Shown here: positions 1 through 9,837 of the stretch, one piece after another
Position numbering within the stretch: the first letter of the stretch is position 1
How the letters are laid out: each line of letters begins with the position of its first letter
Assembly (NCBI GenBank): GCA_963565915.1
Contig: OY751491.1
Location: 558,001-622,000, forward strand
Direction of reading: 5' to 3'
From: Entoloma clypeatum
Lineage: Eukaryota; Basidiomycota; Agaricomycetes; Agaricales; Entolomataceae
Length of the DNA: 64,000 bases
The notes under the pieces: generated by a model
Told to the model about the DNA's origin: nothing
Databases searched by the model: none
What the model saw: the letters and a program-made list of their open reading frames with translations, nothing else
Position numbers and translations under genes: made by a program

Positions 1-316
1 AGAGAAAAATCTAAACCAGACCAAACCATCATTAACTGGTTAATTTTTTATTGGTTTGGTTAATTTGTTGGTTAAACTTGGTTAAACCATACAAATATCA
101 CAAATTGTTCACAAGAGTCATGTTACTTAGTTAATTTGCTATCGACATAGGTTCACACATGATTTTTGGCATGTGTGCCCTCATTGCAGAGTCAGCAATG
201 GGTGGATGCATCATTTCAACATTGGATGATGTGCATCATGCATGCATCAAATGTGTCAAATACATGTAAACAAATCCCCAAAAACATCGCACATCTGCTT
301 ATTATATCTACACAGG
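1..316 (+). repeat. outer part of left arm of a long inverted-repeat element
   Basis: This stretch is the reverse complement, with scattered differences, of about 13610-13932; base 1 pairs with about 13932. It continues at 10171 after the KDZ insertion. It is AT-rich and non-coding. The short frames here are shadows. The element may extend left of the window. Confidence 0.85.
306..316. repeat. target-site duplication, left copy, of the KDZ element
   Basis: ATCTACACAGG occurs here and again at 10160-10170. The uninterrupted version of the same site is visible in the opposite arm (reverse complement around 13614-13630), where it runs straight on into AACAAG. This shows 317-10159 was inserted. 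The true duplication may be 8-11 bp, because the last bases could belong to the element end. Confidence 0.75.
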
Positions 317-470
317 TAGTCAACCTACACTGTATTGTAATATACGGTCTAGCGAACGCATACACTGTATGGTAAATTATGGAAGCAGCGAATTCGCCAC
401 AGCGGGCGGCGACAGAATGAAATGTGGCCGGCAACAAACTCTATGCCCCCGGCAACAGTCAATGCAGCTG
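317..470 (+). repeat. left terminal inverted repeat of KDZ element A
   Basis: It begins TAGTCAACCTACACTGTATT and matches the reverse complement of about 10010-10159, and also the end of copy B (reverse complement of 40660-40797). Confidence 0.8.
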
Positions 471-700
471 GCGACAACGATCGGCCGACGACAGTCAAAT
501 GAAATGTGGCCGGCGACAACACATCAATTGACAGTCAAATGTTGGCCAGTGACAATGTCAATCCAGCCGGCGACCCTCAAATGAAACGTGGCCGGCGAAA
601 AAACTCAATGGTCACCGGCGAAAAGGTTGAAAAGGACCAGCAAAAGGTGGCCAGCGACAACACTCAATGCGGCCCTCAATGCGGCCGACACCAGGATTGC
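420..700 (+). repeat. left subterminal minisatellite of the KDZ element
   Basis: Degenerate units of about 20-25 bp contain GCCGGCGACAA followed by CAATG. They probably serve as subterminal transposase-binding repeats, by analogy with other DNA transposons (inference). Short frames across this stretch are repeat-driven. Confidence 0.7.
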
Positions 701-805
701 CGTTGTCATCTTGATGGAGTAGTCCGTCGCGGCATGAGACATTGATCTCGCCTGGACGTGTCGCTGGCACAAGACATGTCCTGAGACCGGCGACACGGCG
801 AACAC
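690..805 (-). repeat. antisense fragment of the KDZ transposase gene
   Basis: The reverse complement of this stretch matches about 5990-6110, the start of the surviving KDZ transposase fragment; both encode the tract SMSHAATDY or its shifted version. The left end of the element therefore carries an inverted piece of its own transposase gene. Confidence 0.65.
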
Positions 806-1124
806 GTACCGGCGAAACGATGGTTGGCGAAATGATGGTCACCGGCAAAAAGGTTTACCGGCAAAAGGAAGGGCGGCAAAAGGAAGGATCGGCGAAAGAA
901 TGTCGGTGAAAGGATGTCGAAATCAGCAAGGAATCAAGCCAGCGACAACAGTCATCTGTTACAAACCAGGAGGTGTTTCACATTATCCTATTTTACATTG
1001 CAACCCCTAATGTACCTATTCCCCATCGCCCAACCGCCCACCCGCACCCTCCCCATCTTGTTCCTGCATTGCCCCACGATCTATATTGATGATCCTGTCG
1101 GCGATATTGTCGCTGACCATCTCA

Positions 1125-1811
1125 TCAACCATTCGCCGAAGTGTCAAGGATGTGGATCCTGTGTACCTCTGCATGGTACAGACGGTGTGCAGCATCCTTG
1201 TAGCTGATGCCCAGCTGTGCCTGGAGGGCTTTGACCTCCGCATGAAGCGCGAGAAGTTATCTATGGCTCAAACCCTATAGAAAGTGGTGAGAGCGAAACA
1301 CACAGGGGAGGGAAATGACATACTGGTACAGCGGGTGCTGGGACAGTACCCCGGTTGATGAGGCCTGAAGACAGGGCTTCCATAGAAAGGGGCTGAGGAG
1401 CAAGGAGGTCAGCCGGATGAATAAGACCGCTGATCGGCGAAACATAGCAAAAGGCTGCTCGGCAAAAAGACCGGCGAACACTGCACGGCGAATAACCGGC
1501 GAAGAGCATCGGCGAAGAGCATCGGCGAATGACCGGTGACAACTTGTCGGCCAACAAATATCAGCGACGATGCTCATCCGCACACATGAGGTGGATGGAG
1601 TCAAGGAATGTGGTGGGTGGTATGGGGAACAGCTCACCCCTCCTGCGGCGTGCTCAACATCAAGAGAGCGCCGCATCTCTGCCATGTTCAGGGCCAGATC
1701 CGTGGCAGGGACAAGGAAATTTGGCACCAGATACTCATGCCCATCCGGGGTGGTACCTATCGTATAGCCCGGCGGCACATCACGATGGGGTTGGTTGGAT
1801 GGGGCAGACAT
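1125..1811 (-). pseudogene. PPGY/TPDG small protein of the KDZ element, decayed
   Basis: The start is ATG at 1811, 189 bp from the oppositely directed gene at 2001. Exon 1 encodes about 58 residues with the block VPPGYTIGTTPDGHEYLVP, then VPATDLALNMAEMRR. This resembles a small protein family common in mushroom genomes whose function I do not know. A GTGAG donor follows AAGG. A later exon encodes LALHAEVKALQAQLGISYKD and ends with TGA at 1125. A probable 49-nt intron (GTATGT..CTATAG) lies before that last block, and an in-frame TAA just upstream of it suggests the gene is broken. Exon structure between the two blocks is uncertain. The same first exon is conserved in copy B at 40023-40569. A regulatory or accessory role is possible but not shown. 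Confidence 0.6.
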
Positions 1812-2000
1812 GAGGAGTAGCAGAAAAGAAGGCGACAGGTGGGAATTAGGTTGCCGATCATCACAATGATCAGGGCGGAAGTAGTCACATGTTATAAAAG
1901 TTTGTTTTTTTTGTTTATTCAACAGCGAGCGGCGATTACACGCGTTTCCAACTCATCTACCTACCTACTACCAACACATTTCCACAACACCGCCCTCAAG
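1812..2000. promoter_or_regulatory. shared divergent promoter of the KDZ element
   Basis: This is the 189-bp space between the ATG at 1811 (minus) and the ATG at 2001 (plus). A TATAAAAG box at 1893-1900 faces the plus-strand gene, about 100 nt before its start. The block is conserved in copy B at 39834-40022. Confidence 0.55.
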
Positions 2001-3205
2001 ATGTCCGCTACTCCCCGCAAGACCGAAGACATTGTCACCGACTTTGCCCATTTCGACGCCACCATTCACAAGGGGATGGCTGATGGGACCATCATTGAAG
2101 GGTTAAAGGGGATGAAGGGAAAGTTGGTGAGTAACCCCCGGAGCTGTTGTATTGACCCAATTCTAACATATTTCATGAACAGTTGAAATTGTTCAAGGAA
2201 GCGGCGGGGCAACCAGCGGCACCGTTTGCCAGGTTCACCTGGATAAATCAGTTCATCGTGTCCTGGGCCCACAAGCGCAAAGAGGACAGGTTTCTGGAAG
2301 GTCAACGCCTCGCCCTGGCAACATGTGACAGCCTGCGGGTACAAGAGGCAACAGCCCCTGTCACTGCACCATTGGCTGGGCCAAGCAATGTGCCGACAGG
2401 AGCCGCGGGTGGACATCTGACACCACATTGCCTTATGGCGAAGGGAAAGGACATGGCAAAGGGAAAGGAAATGGCAAAGGGAAAGGACATGGCAAAGGGA
2501 AAGGAAACGGCAAAGGGAAAGGAAATGGCAAAGGGAAAGGACATGGCAAAGGGAAAGGAAACGGCAAAGGGAAAGGAAACAGCGAAGGGAAAGGAAACAG
2601 CGAAGGAACAGGAGGGGGAGGGGAATGGCAGGCGATCAAGGGAGACAGGGGAAGCCCGGCGCGGGGGGTCAGAGGAGATGGAGGTGGACGAGTTGTCGAA
2701 GGAGAAGATGGCGACGGCAAAGGAGAAGACAGAAACGGCGACGACAATGGCGACAGCGAAGCAACTGGCGAAGAATATAGTGGGTGCAGCAAAGGCAGGA
2801 ATGGGAAAGGTGGCGAAGGATGCACCTGCGAAGATGATGCTGAGGTCGAAGCCAACCGTGGCTTCAAGCAGTGACGAGGATGAGCAACCGGCACCAGCCC
2901 AAGGCGAGATGACGCAAGGCCGCAGGAATTATGCTCGGCGAGCCCCTGTCCACACCGGCGAATACAACGACATCCCATGCGATAGGTGCAAATTGAAGGC
3001 GCAGCCATGTGAGAAGGAGAAGTTTGCTGCAGCGTGTTCTGCCTGCTACACGCTGAAGGGGAAATGCCTGACTGGTGGCGAGGCGCCTCAGAGGAAGAAG
3101 AAGACCAAGATGGAGGGCCGCAGTGCGTCACGAAAGGCGAAACCGGCAAAGGAGGCAGCACAGCAGAAGGCGACGAAGGTTCAAACCGCATGGAGACAGA
3201 AGTAG
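2001..3205 (+). CDS. Zn2Cys6-like, MAKGK-repeat protein of the KDZ element, 3' end replaced
   Basis: Exon 1 is 2001-2126 (42 codons), the intron is 2127-2182 (GTGAGT..CTAAC..ACAG, 56 nt) and exon 2 starts at 2183. Residues about 126-180 are a tandem MAKGK(D/E) array. A lysine/alanine-rich acidic-basic stretch follows. Residues 308-337 carry a Cys-x2-Cys-x6-Cys-x8-Cys-x2-Cys-x6-Cys pattern (CDRCKLKAQPC, then CSACYTLKGKC), which fits the fungal binuclear zinc cluster, followed by a basic RKKKTK tract. In most fungal regulators this domain is N-terminal; here it is central. At about 3177 the frame runs into chromovirus sequence and stops at 3205. Copy B shows the missing part: an acidic tract, a probable coiled coil and a proline-rich tail. 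DNA binding, perhaps to element ends, is inference. Confidence 0.7.
2435..2596 (+). repeat. 18-bp tandem repeat encoding MAKGK(D/E)
   Basis: Nine full units here against five in copy B (39310-39399). The repeat stays in frame, so length changes do not break the protein. Confidence 0.85.
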
Positions 3206-5044
3206 CGCAGGGCCTAAAAAAGAATCCTCATTGGTATCAGCAAGAGAATGGGATCACCTACGCAGGAGAACGAGTCTATGTCCCGCCAGACCCACAATTA
3301 CGACAAGAATTGATGTTTGAGTCACACGATGCACCAGTGGCAGGACATCCAGGACAGTACTGGACACATGAACTCCTCACCCGCACCTACTGGTGGCCTA
3401 CCATACTGCATGATATGAAGAAGTACGTGAAGGGTTGCGACACTTGTCAACGCAACAAGATTAACCGACAAAAGTGACATGCTCCGCTACATCCCCATGC
3501 AGCACCAAGTCACCCATGGGAAGACATAGGAATCGACGTCGTGGGACCAATACCAGAATCTGATGGAAAAAACACAATTCTGGTCATCACGGATAGACAT
3601 TCAAAGATGCTTCACCTCATTCCGACAACCGTGGAACTATCAGCTGAAGGATTAGCCAAGATCTATCGGGATCAGATATGGAAGCTTCATGGGATCCCCA
3701 AGAAGATCATCAGTGATAGGGGACCGCAGTTCGCCGCGAAGTTCATGGAGATACTCTGCCGCATGCTAGGGATCAAGAGGAACCTGTCCACCGCATACCA
3801 CCCACAGACTGACGGACAGGCCGAGCGATCGCATCAGGAGACAGAAGCGTTCTTACGAAACTTTGTCAACCACCTACAGGATGATTGGGCCGAATGGATC
3901 GCAATCGCAGAGTTCCAGTACGATGACAAAGAACATCAGGCGACGAAACACACCCCATTCTACCTCAACTACGGTTTACATCCATGGATGTTATGGTTGA
4001 CAAACCCATGCAATGCTTAGGCAGAGAGGCTTAAGTAGCAAAGGCGGATACCAAGGTGATTGCTAGATCTGGGGAATACATGCAATGTATGTACCCTATA
4101 TATACTAGAAGGTCGAGTCATCTAGATGACTCTAGAGCGGTTCCGGTCTGACTCCAGAAGCGGACCCGGAGTAGGTGTCTATGGTAACTGCTGCGGCGTG
4201 AGTCAGAGTATCTAAGTATAGTCCAATAAGTAACACGATGTCAAGGATGTGTGAGAGTAACCATCTAGATATGGTAACGATGACCATACTGTAGTGAGTA
4301 AGCGGAGGCCGGGGCCCGAATGATGTAAAAGTGAATAGTAAGCCTGAAACCAATAGATAAGATGAAACTGGCCATTAATCAGATAAGGCCTCTATGTCTT
4401 GTATCTTGTCCGAGCGATCAATGCCATGGATAGCGAATCCATAACAATGGAAGGGAGAGCTCATGTTAGAAGATACCAATCCGGCTGCCAACAACTTCTT
4501 TAAAAAACTCAAACAAGCACGAGAAGAAGCCAATGCTGCGCTGAAACAAGCACAGGATCAGATGAAGAAGACAGTTGACACATGGTGAAGTCCGTCTCGG
4601 GACTACCGCATCGGAGACAAGGTGTGGCTGGAAGGGACTAACATCAGGACCGATCGACCCTCAAAGAAACTTGATGCACTCCGACATGGACCATTCAAAG
4701 TCCTAGAGAAGAAAGGAGCTAGCGTGTACCTTCTTGATCTTCCGAAGACTTGGAAGATAATTCACCCGGTGTTCAACGAGACCCTGTTGTCACCATATGA
4801 AACTCCAAAGTACGCCATCGAGAAAAAGAAACCAGCCCCTGATCCGATCATCGTCAAAGGACGAGAAGAGTACCATGTGTCTACGATCCTAGACTCTCAA
4901 AAGTTCCGCGGAAAGATCCAGTACCTCGTCCAGTGGGAAGGATATGGTCCAGAAGAGAACACATGGGAACCTCGAGCTAATGTTCAGAATGCTCAAGATT
5001 TGATCTGTGATTTCCATCGGCAGAACCCGTCTCGCCCACGATAA
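3184..5044 (+). pseudogene. integrase and chromodomain part of chromovirus pol, broken
   Basis: The order is: zinc-binding H-H-C-C motif (HDAPVAGHPGQY .. CDTCQRNK, about 3325-3465), integrase catalytic core with D (ITDRHSKM), D (ISDRGPQF) and E (QAERSHQETE), then the C-terminal domain (GPFKVL, from about 4622) and a chromodomain (YLVQWEGYGPEENTWEP, about 4921-4980). TGA stops interrupt it at 3475-3477 and 4586-4588; both are CGA in copy B. A solo LTR also splits the frame at 3989-4446. The chromodomain would have directed integration to marked chromatin in the family. This copy cannot make a full protein. Confidence 0.85.
3989..4446. mobile_element. solo LTR of a different LTR retrotransposon
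   Basis: The 458-bp unit begins TGTTATGG and ends CCATAACA, and is flanked by a perfect 5-bp duplication ATGGA (3984-3988 and 4447-4451). Copy B of the chromovirus lacks it at the equivalent site (about 45779), giving the empty site. Orientation cannot be decided because no coding part remains. Confidence 0.9.
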
Positions 5045-5177
5045 AAGACAGCTCTCAGAATCCATGACAAGTATCGACCTCATCAGTCAAACACACACCG
5101 AGTTCCCCGCTCTAGTCCTTTTCCCTGCCAATATAGCCTCCCCCTTCTTCTTCTATCTCTCAACCATCCTCGCCGCC

Positions 5178-5549
5178 ATGTCCAACACCACCGTTACCTC
5201 CACCTCCACCACTGACATCAACCCCGCCATCGCCGCCCTCATGAACGAAGCACTCTCCATGAGAGACCAAATCCATGCTCTCGAAACTTCCCTTGCTGAC
5301 CTCCTCCATCGCCAGATGCATATCCGGCTTCACTCGCTGTCCAACCTACCCGTTGCCCCGAGTCCCGAGGAAAAACAAATTCTCAGAAATTACACTAGCA
5401 CCCTCGTAATCGAGAATCAACATATTCGGCTGGCTATCAACGGCCTCGAACTTGCCGTAGCCATCAACGAGGAATTGATATATGATTGGAGCCTCAAGGA
5501 AAGTCCGAACTGGTCCGATCCCGGCAACAACGAGGGATGGGGACAGTGA
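5178..5549 (+). CDS. accessory ORF 3' of the chromodomain, chromovirus copy A
   Basis: An intact 123-residue frame starts at ATG 5178, about 130 nt after the chromodomain stop, and ends 21 nt before the polypurine tract. The N-terminus is Ser/Thr-rich. The rest is predicted helical with heptad-like leucines (MRDQIHALETSLADLLHRQM .. AINGLELAVAINEELI), suggesting a coiled coil. The same frame is intact in copy B (44693-45055) at the same place although pol is broken in both. No known domain is recognised. It is not an envelope: no signal peptide or membrane segment is visible. Confidence 0.7.
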   Translation: MSNTTVTSTSTTDINPAIAALMNEALSMRDQIHALETSLADLLHRQMHIRLHSLSNLPVAPSPEEKQILRNYTSTLVIENQHIRLAINGLELAVAINEELIYDWSLKESPNWSDPGNNEGWGQ

Positions 5550-5570
5550 CTCTGTGAGGACATAGAGCTT

Positions 5571-5580
5571 GGAGAGGGGA
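5571..5580 (+). other. polypurine tract of chromovirus copy A
   Basis: GGAGAGGGGA sits just before the 3' LTR start (TGTTACGG at 5584). The same tract precedes the LTR in copy B (reverse complement at about 44662-44671). It is the expected plus-strand primer. Confidence 0.75.
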
Positions 5581-5583
5581 ACA

Positions 5584-5984
5584 TGTTACGGACCCTACGG
5601 TATGAGGACCACGTCATATCTTTTACTTATCGGCCCGACTCGGCGCCCTCTTACAAGCTTACTATGTCTAATGTTTACTTTCGCAACCTTCGATTTCCAG
5701 TCTGACTCATTACATTACTTCATCATCCCCTTTAGTATACTTCGCTCCCGCGCTGACTCGCTCTCCGCAGTCAGCTTACTCACTGTACATAGCCTTGCGC
5801 AGTCGCCTTACTCATGCGCACTGCCTTCCGCAGTACTGACTCATCCGCTACCGCCTATAGTCAGTACCTATATAAACCTCTTGTACTTTAGTAGATTCCT
5901 TAGATTTAGCAATCACTTTGCTCTTCGCCTTTCCACTTTCCTGCATACTCTGCCCGAACCTTGGAACGGTTTGTTAAGCATAAC
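5584..5984 (+). repeat. 3' LTR of chromovirus copy A
   Basis: About 401 bp, TGTTACGG to GCATAAC, with a CTATATAAACC promoter-like box near 5870. Related LTRs lie at 13094-13464 (minus), 42800-43173 (plus) and 44270-44658 (minus). Confidence 0.9.
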
Positions 5985-7380
5985 CCTTTCGCCGGTACAT
6001 GTTCGCCGTTTTGCCGGTCTCAGTACATGTCTTGTGCCGGCAACAAGTCCAGGTGAGATCAATGTCTCATGCCGCGACGGACTACTTCGTTAAGATGACG
6101 ACGGCAATCACCCATGATCATGTGAACAACTGGGAGACAGAAATTAAAGCTGCTGAAGCACGTCGCCTCGCCGATGTCACGGCAATGGATATTCTATGTA
6201 CTCATACAACCGAGCCCGAGGAGCCTGTTGATATAATGCCAAGCGAGGTGCACACCCCAGTGGAAGAATGGATAAGAATGGCCCTCAATATCGAGGAGAA
6301 ACAGTGCGTGTTTTATGTGTCACTCACTCGTAATCCTTCTGATTTCTGGGCAGGATTGAGTTAGAGGACCATCTCCGGCATTGGAAAAAGAACCCTCAGC
6401 CTGAAGATGCAAAACAGATTGAACACCTTCAAGATAATCTCACATCCCAGCTGACTGTGCTCGATACATTGCAACAGCAGGTTGGGGTGCTGGGAACAGT
6501 GGCACCAGATACATCAACATCAGATGATCCGACAGCCTTTGACGATCTTGATGATGATGAGCATGAAGGCGAGAGCAATGATGACAGCGACGTCCCCAGC
6601 CGCTATACTGTCACCGGCAACCTCCCACATGAACACCGGCCACTTGTCTTGCCTTCCACTGCGTCTGGTCGCAATCAAGCTCACTGTGCTGTAGAGGTGG
6701 CCGAGTGAACGAGGCAGGCCACACGGCATCTCAATGCACTTTGCACCATCATCGCCGACAAATCCTTTCACTACTCCCATGTCATCCGAGTAGCACCCCG
6801 GAAAAGTGTCAAAACTCGAGCTCGAGCCGCGATCATCAAGCTCAATCAGCAGATTTCTTTCCATTCTCGAGTATATACACGATGCAGGGCGGCCCTCGGC
6901 CAGCTGCAAGCTTCGCCGGACGTCATGGCGAGATTTCGGGTTTTAAGCCAAGACGACCTGAAGTGCAGCACTGGATCCCAACATCCAGGGTTCAACAACT
7001 CTACGCCTGTCCTGGATATGGCAGATGCAACTGTGTATCAATCCTACATTGCCGGCGGCCGTGCTAGAATGTTAGTCGCCGTGTATTGTCGCCGTGGATC
7101 TTCTGATCGCCTTTTAGTCCAACATGTTCATTGGTTACATGCACGAGCACGAAGCCACCGCTGGGAGGAGGAAGTCATCCTCGTCCAATATGAGATGGGT
7201 TGGACGACCCGATATTTTATCCATCAACGGGACATTTGGGATGGCCGGCGACAAGTCGCCGCTTCGCCGGGACTCATGGCACATGCAGCGAGAAAGGCGG
7301 CAATGTGGCAGATCCTTGTGACAGACGCTGAAGATGAATTTGCGGGTACTACAAGGTCATATGTGCGGATAATTGAGTAG
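5985..7380 (+). pseudogene. KDZ transposase, C-terminal fragment
   Basis: The frame enters directly from the LTR and gives MTTAITHDHVNNWETEIKAA, an intron at 6304-6353 (GTGCGT..GCAG, 50 nt), then IELEDHLRHWKKK and the helical QIEHLQDNLTSQLTVLDTLQ. After an in-frame TGA (6706-6708, probably a former CGA) it continues as RQATRHLNALCTIIADKSFH, KTRARAAI and SRVYTRCRAALGQL, then VHWLHARARSHRWEEEV and YEMGWTTRYF. These blocks match my knowledge of the C-terminal part of KDZ transposases. The catalytic RNase H-like half is absent, so it cannot be active. A second intron around 7070-7117 is likely. Confidence 0.75.
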
Positions 7381-7503
7381 TGTTTTCACATTTATATGTA
7401 ACATCAGGAAGAAAACATGTATGTAATGTGTAACGATGTGACACATTGTTATCTGTCACATTTACCACCATCTTCTTCTCATCCACAGTCTATTGCAACT
7501 ACA

Positions 7504-9758
7504 ATGCCCTCTTCCTCCACCTCAACTTCGTTTATGACTGCTCCTCCTCGTCCCGATCCAAATACAGTAGTTGCATACTGTGAGTCATGCTTCCGTGCCG
7601 CTTTGCTCGGTATCCAGCGGGCGCCGGCAAATCAGCATGGGTGGATGAAGGATATACTTGCCTCGGAATTGGTAAGCTGATGTGCTGATTAAATAATCTG
7701 TATACTCACATATCATAGGCCGTGTCGATGCACTTTGTCAGCCTGGCGGCAAGTGCTGGAGTGCCAATAGACATTCCAATCATCACTCGCACACTGTCAT
7801 TCACCGATCTGGGTGGATATGGAAACCACGCTCATCCCCATTTTCCTTGGTCAGCCGTGCTTGATGGAAGCTCCCACCCAACGCAAGAATTTGGCATTGT
7901 GCCGCACTACCACCTCAACTGGTGGAACCACCCAGAGCGCCCCCAGCAGATTTTGGATGTCGACACGCTCACCCAGTGTCTCGAAGTCCACCACGGCATG
8001 CTTGGTCACCCGCCGGGCAGCGAGACTGTCACCGGTCCATTCGCTGGTCCATTCGCTGGTCCATTCGCCGGTCACTCTCTTGCCGACTATCCATCAATTC
8101 CCCCTCCCCATATCTCTCTGAACTCTCAAGCAGCGGCGGGGTACCGCGCCGTGGCCCTTGACACCTCTCACCAACTCCAAGCAGTGGCGAACAGGCTTCA
8201 TGCTCAGGAAACAGCATCGGCGAATGTGTTGCACTTGGCCATCCGTCGTGCTAGTGGTTTCAACATGCTCTATGAGCACGCCATGACTCTTGAATCCCTG
8301 GATCCCGCAAGGGGACACATTGCAGGACCACTATATCAGCCATCGGCAACCATTGGCAATCGCGCCGGTTCGCCGGTGGCCACTCCCCAACCCTCATCCT
8401 CACAGCCAATGCGCAAATCAACCACCGCTCAAACGCAACGGAAAGGTAGGCCGAGGAGCAAGAAAGTCACCCTCCAGGATCTGGCCACCATGATCCAGGA
8501 GACTGCAGCGGCTGAACGCGACCAATACCAGCAGCACCCCAGCCTGAAGTGGACCTGGGGCGTCGATCTCGAAGTTGACGACATCAGGAAGCTGGTGAGA
8601 GCAGCAGAAAACCAGTACCAGCTGCCGCATTCTGGATATGACGAGTCCCTAGCCGACAGCGGTTTTGCAGGTAACGACTCTGATGACCCAGGAGAAGCCC
8701 CCTTCTCGGACATGATTGGTCACCATTCCGCTGCCTCGCCATCTCTCATCACCGACCTCGGCACCCTCGATATTCCCCACCATTTCAGAGAGTACCCCCT
8801 TCGCCGAGCCCACACGGCCACGCCGGCAGACAACCTGCCACATGGGGCAGGTGACAACTCTGCTGCTGCTTTTCTTCCTGCCCCTTTCCTCACCGCTCTC
8901 GATGCCGAGTGTGACTCACCAATTTTCACTCCAATCCCCAGGTCACCCCCAACTCAAACTCCGGCCACCTCCACATCGCCTGTCGCCGATCACCAGGAGG
9001 TTGTCAACATTATCATGGGCAATATCAGTGATGAACAAGCGACCTCTGCGGGCGATATTCCTCTCCACCTTGTCATGCAGACACTGGAGGATATGAGTGA
9101 CACCGACTCGCCATCCCAACATTCGCCGGCCGACCCTTCGCCAACTTCACTGTCTTCGCTGTCTTCACCGTGCCACCCTTCGCCAAAGCCTGTTGCGCCA
9201 ATAAGGCGTTCACTGTCCATTGATTCCCCAGTCACTCCTTCCGCCGCGATCTATCATCAGACTCTGGATGTTGTCATGAACGTCCTAGAGGAGGAGGAGA
9301 GTGACATAGAGGATGACCAGAGCGGGCCCCCACCGTCAACACTATTTGACAATGCACTGGCGGCTCTTGAGGATTCCGATGAAGCCGACGACGAGGCTGA
9401 TGGCAGCAACGAAACTGACGGCACCCATAACAGCAACAGCGACGGCGACAATCACGGCGACAGCGAACCTGACGGCAAAACTGACAGCAAAACTGACAAC
9501 GACAGCGACAGCAGTGGATCTGTCACCAACGCACCTACTGCCGCCAACGTCGCCAGCGCACTTGAAGGTGTCGACTCCGATGTCTCTGATAGTGAGCCAA
9601 CTGGACCCCCTCCTCTCATTCGTTCACCGGGGCTCTTTGCCCATGCCCCTGGGGCTCAATTCCAACGCCACCCTTGGACCGCTGAAGATTTAGCTGATGT
9701 GCGTGTCCCTGGCAGTTCGAGTGATACTGGGTTATCGGAGAGCGAGGGTGCAGAGTGA
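7504..9758 (+). CDS. AT-hook and acidic protein carried by the KDZ element
   Basis: Exon 1 is 7504-7671 (56 codons), the intron is 7672-7718 (GTAAGC..ATAG, 47 nt, phase 0) and exon 2 is 7719-9758, giving about 735 residues with no internal stop. The N-terminus has CESCFRAALLGIQRAPANQH. A short PFAGPFAGPFAG repeat lies near residue 165. A basic AT-hook-like motif, RKGRPRSKK, is near residue 295. The C-terminal third is Ser/Asp/Glu-rich (for example SDGDNHGDSEPDGKTDSKTD). No enzyme domain is recognised. Being intact beside a truncated transposase it may be younger, under selection, or simply lucky. A DNA-binding accessory role is inference. Not present in copy B. Confidence 0.65.
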
Positions 9759-9837
9759 TATAGCGGGGTACCATTGTTATTACATTATACTATATACAGA
9801 TGTCTACCCTTCTTCTCTACAATAAAATGAGCCTTGG

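Larger units (their letters stand above)
3177..5984 (+). mobile_element. chromovirus (Ty3/gypsy with chromodomain), copy A, 5'-truncated
   Basis: The element starts abruptly inside pol, at the position equal to about 46576 in copy B, and runs through integrase, chromodomain, an accessory ORF, a polypurine tract and the 3' LTR. There is no 5' LTR, gag, RT or target duplication. The left junction shares only a few bases (AAGG) with the host gene, so it looks like a rearrangement or deletion and not a clean insertion. The LTR abuts KDZ transposase sequence at 5985. Confidence 0.85.

Noticed and set aside
2433..3191. Minus-strand ORF of 252 codons, Pro/Ser/Phe-rich
   Set aside because: Shadow of the MAKGK repeat gene on the other strand.
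5178..5549. Envelope gene in the chromovirus
   Set aside because: No signal peptide, membrane segment or glycoprotein features; only about 120 residues.
5569..6093. ORF of 174 codons, Leu/Ser-rich
   Set aside because: Lies over the LTR; a chance frame through regulatory sequence.
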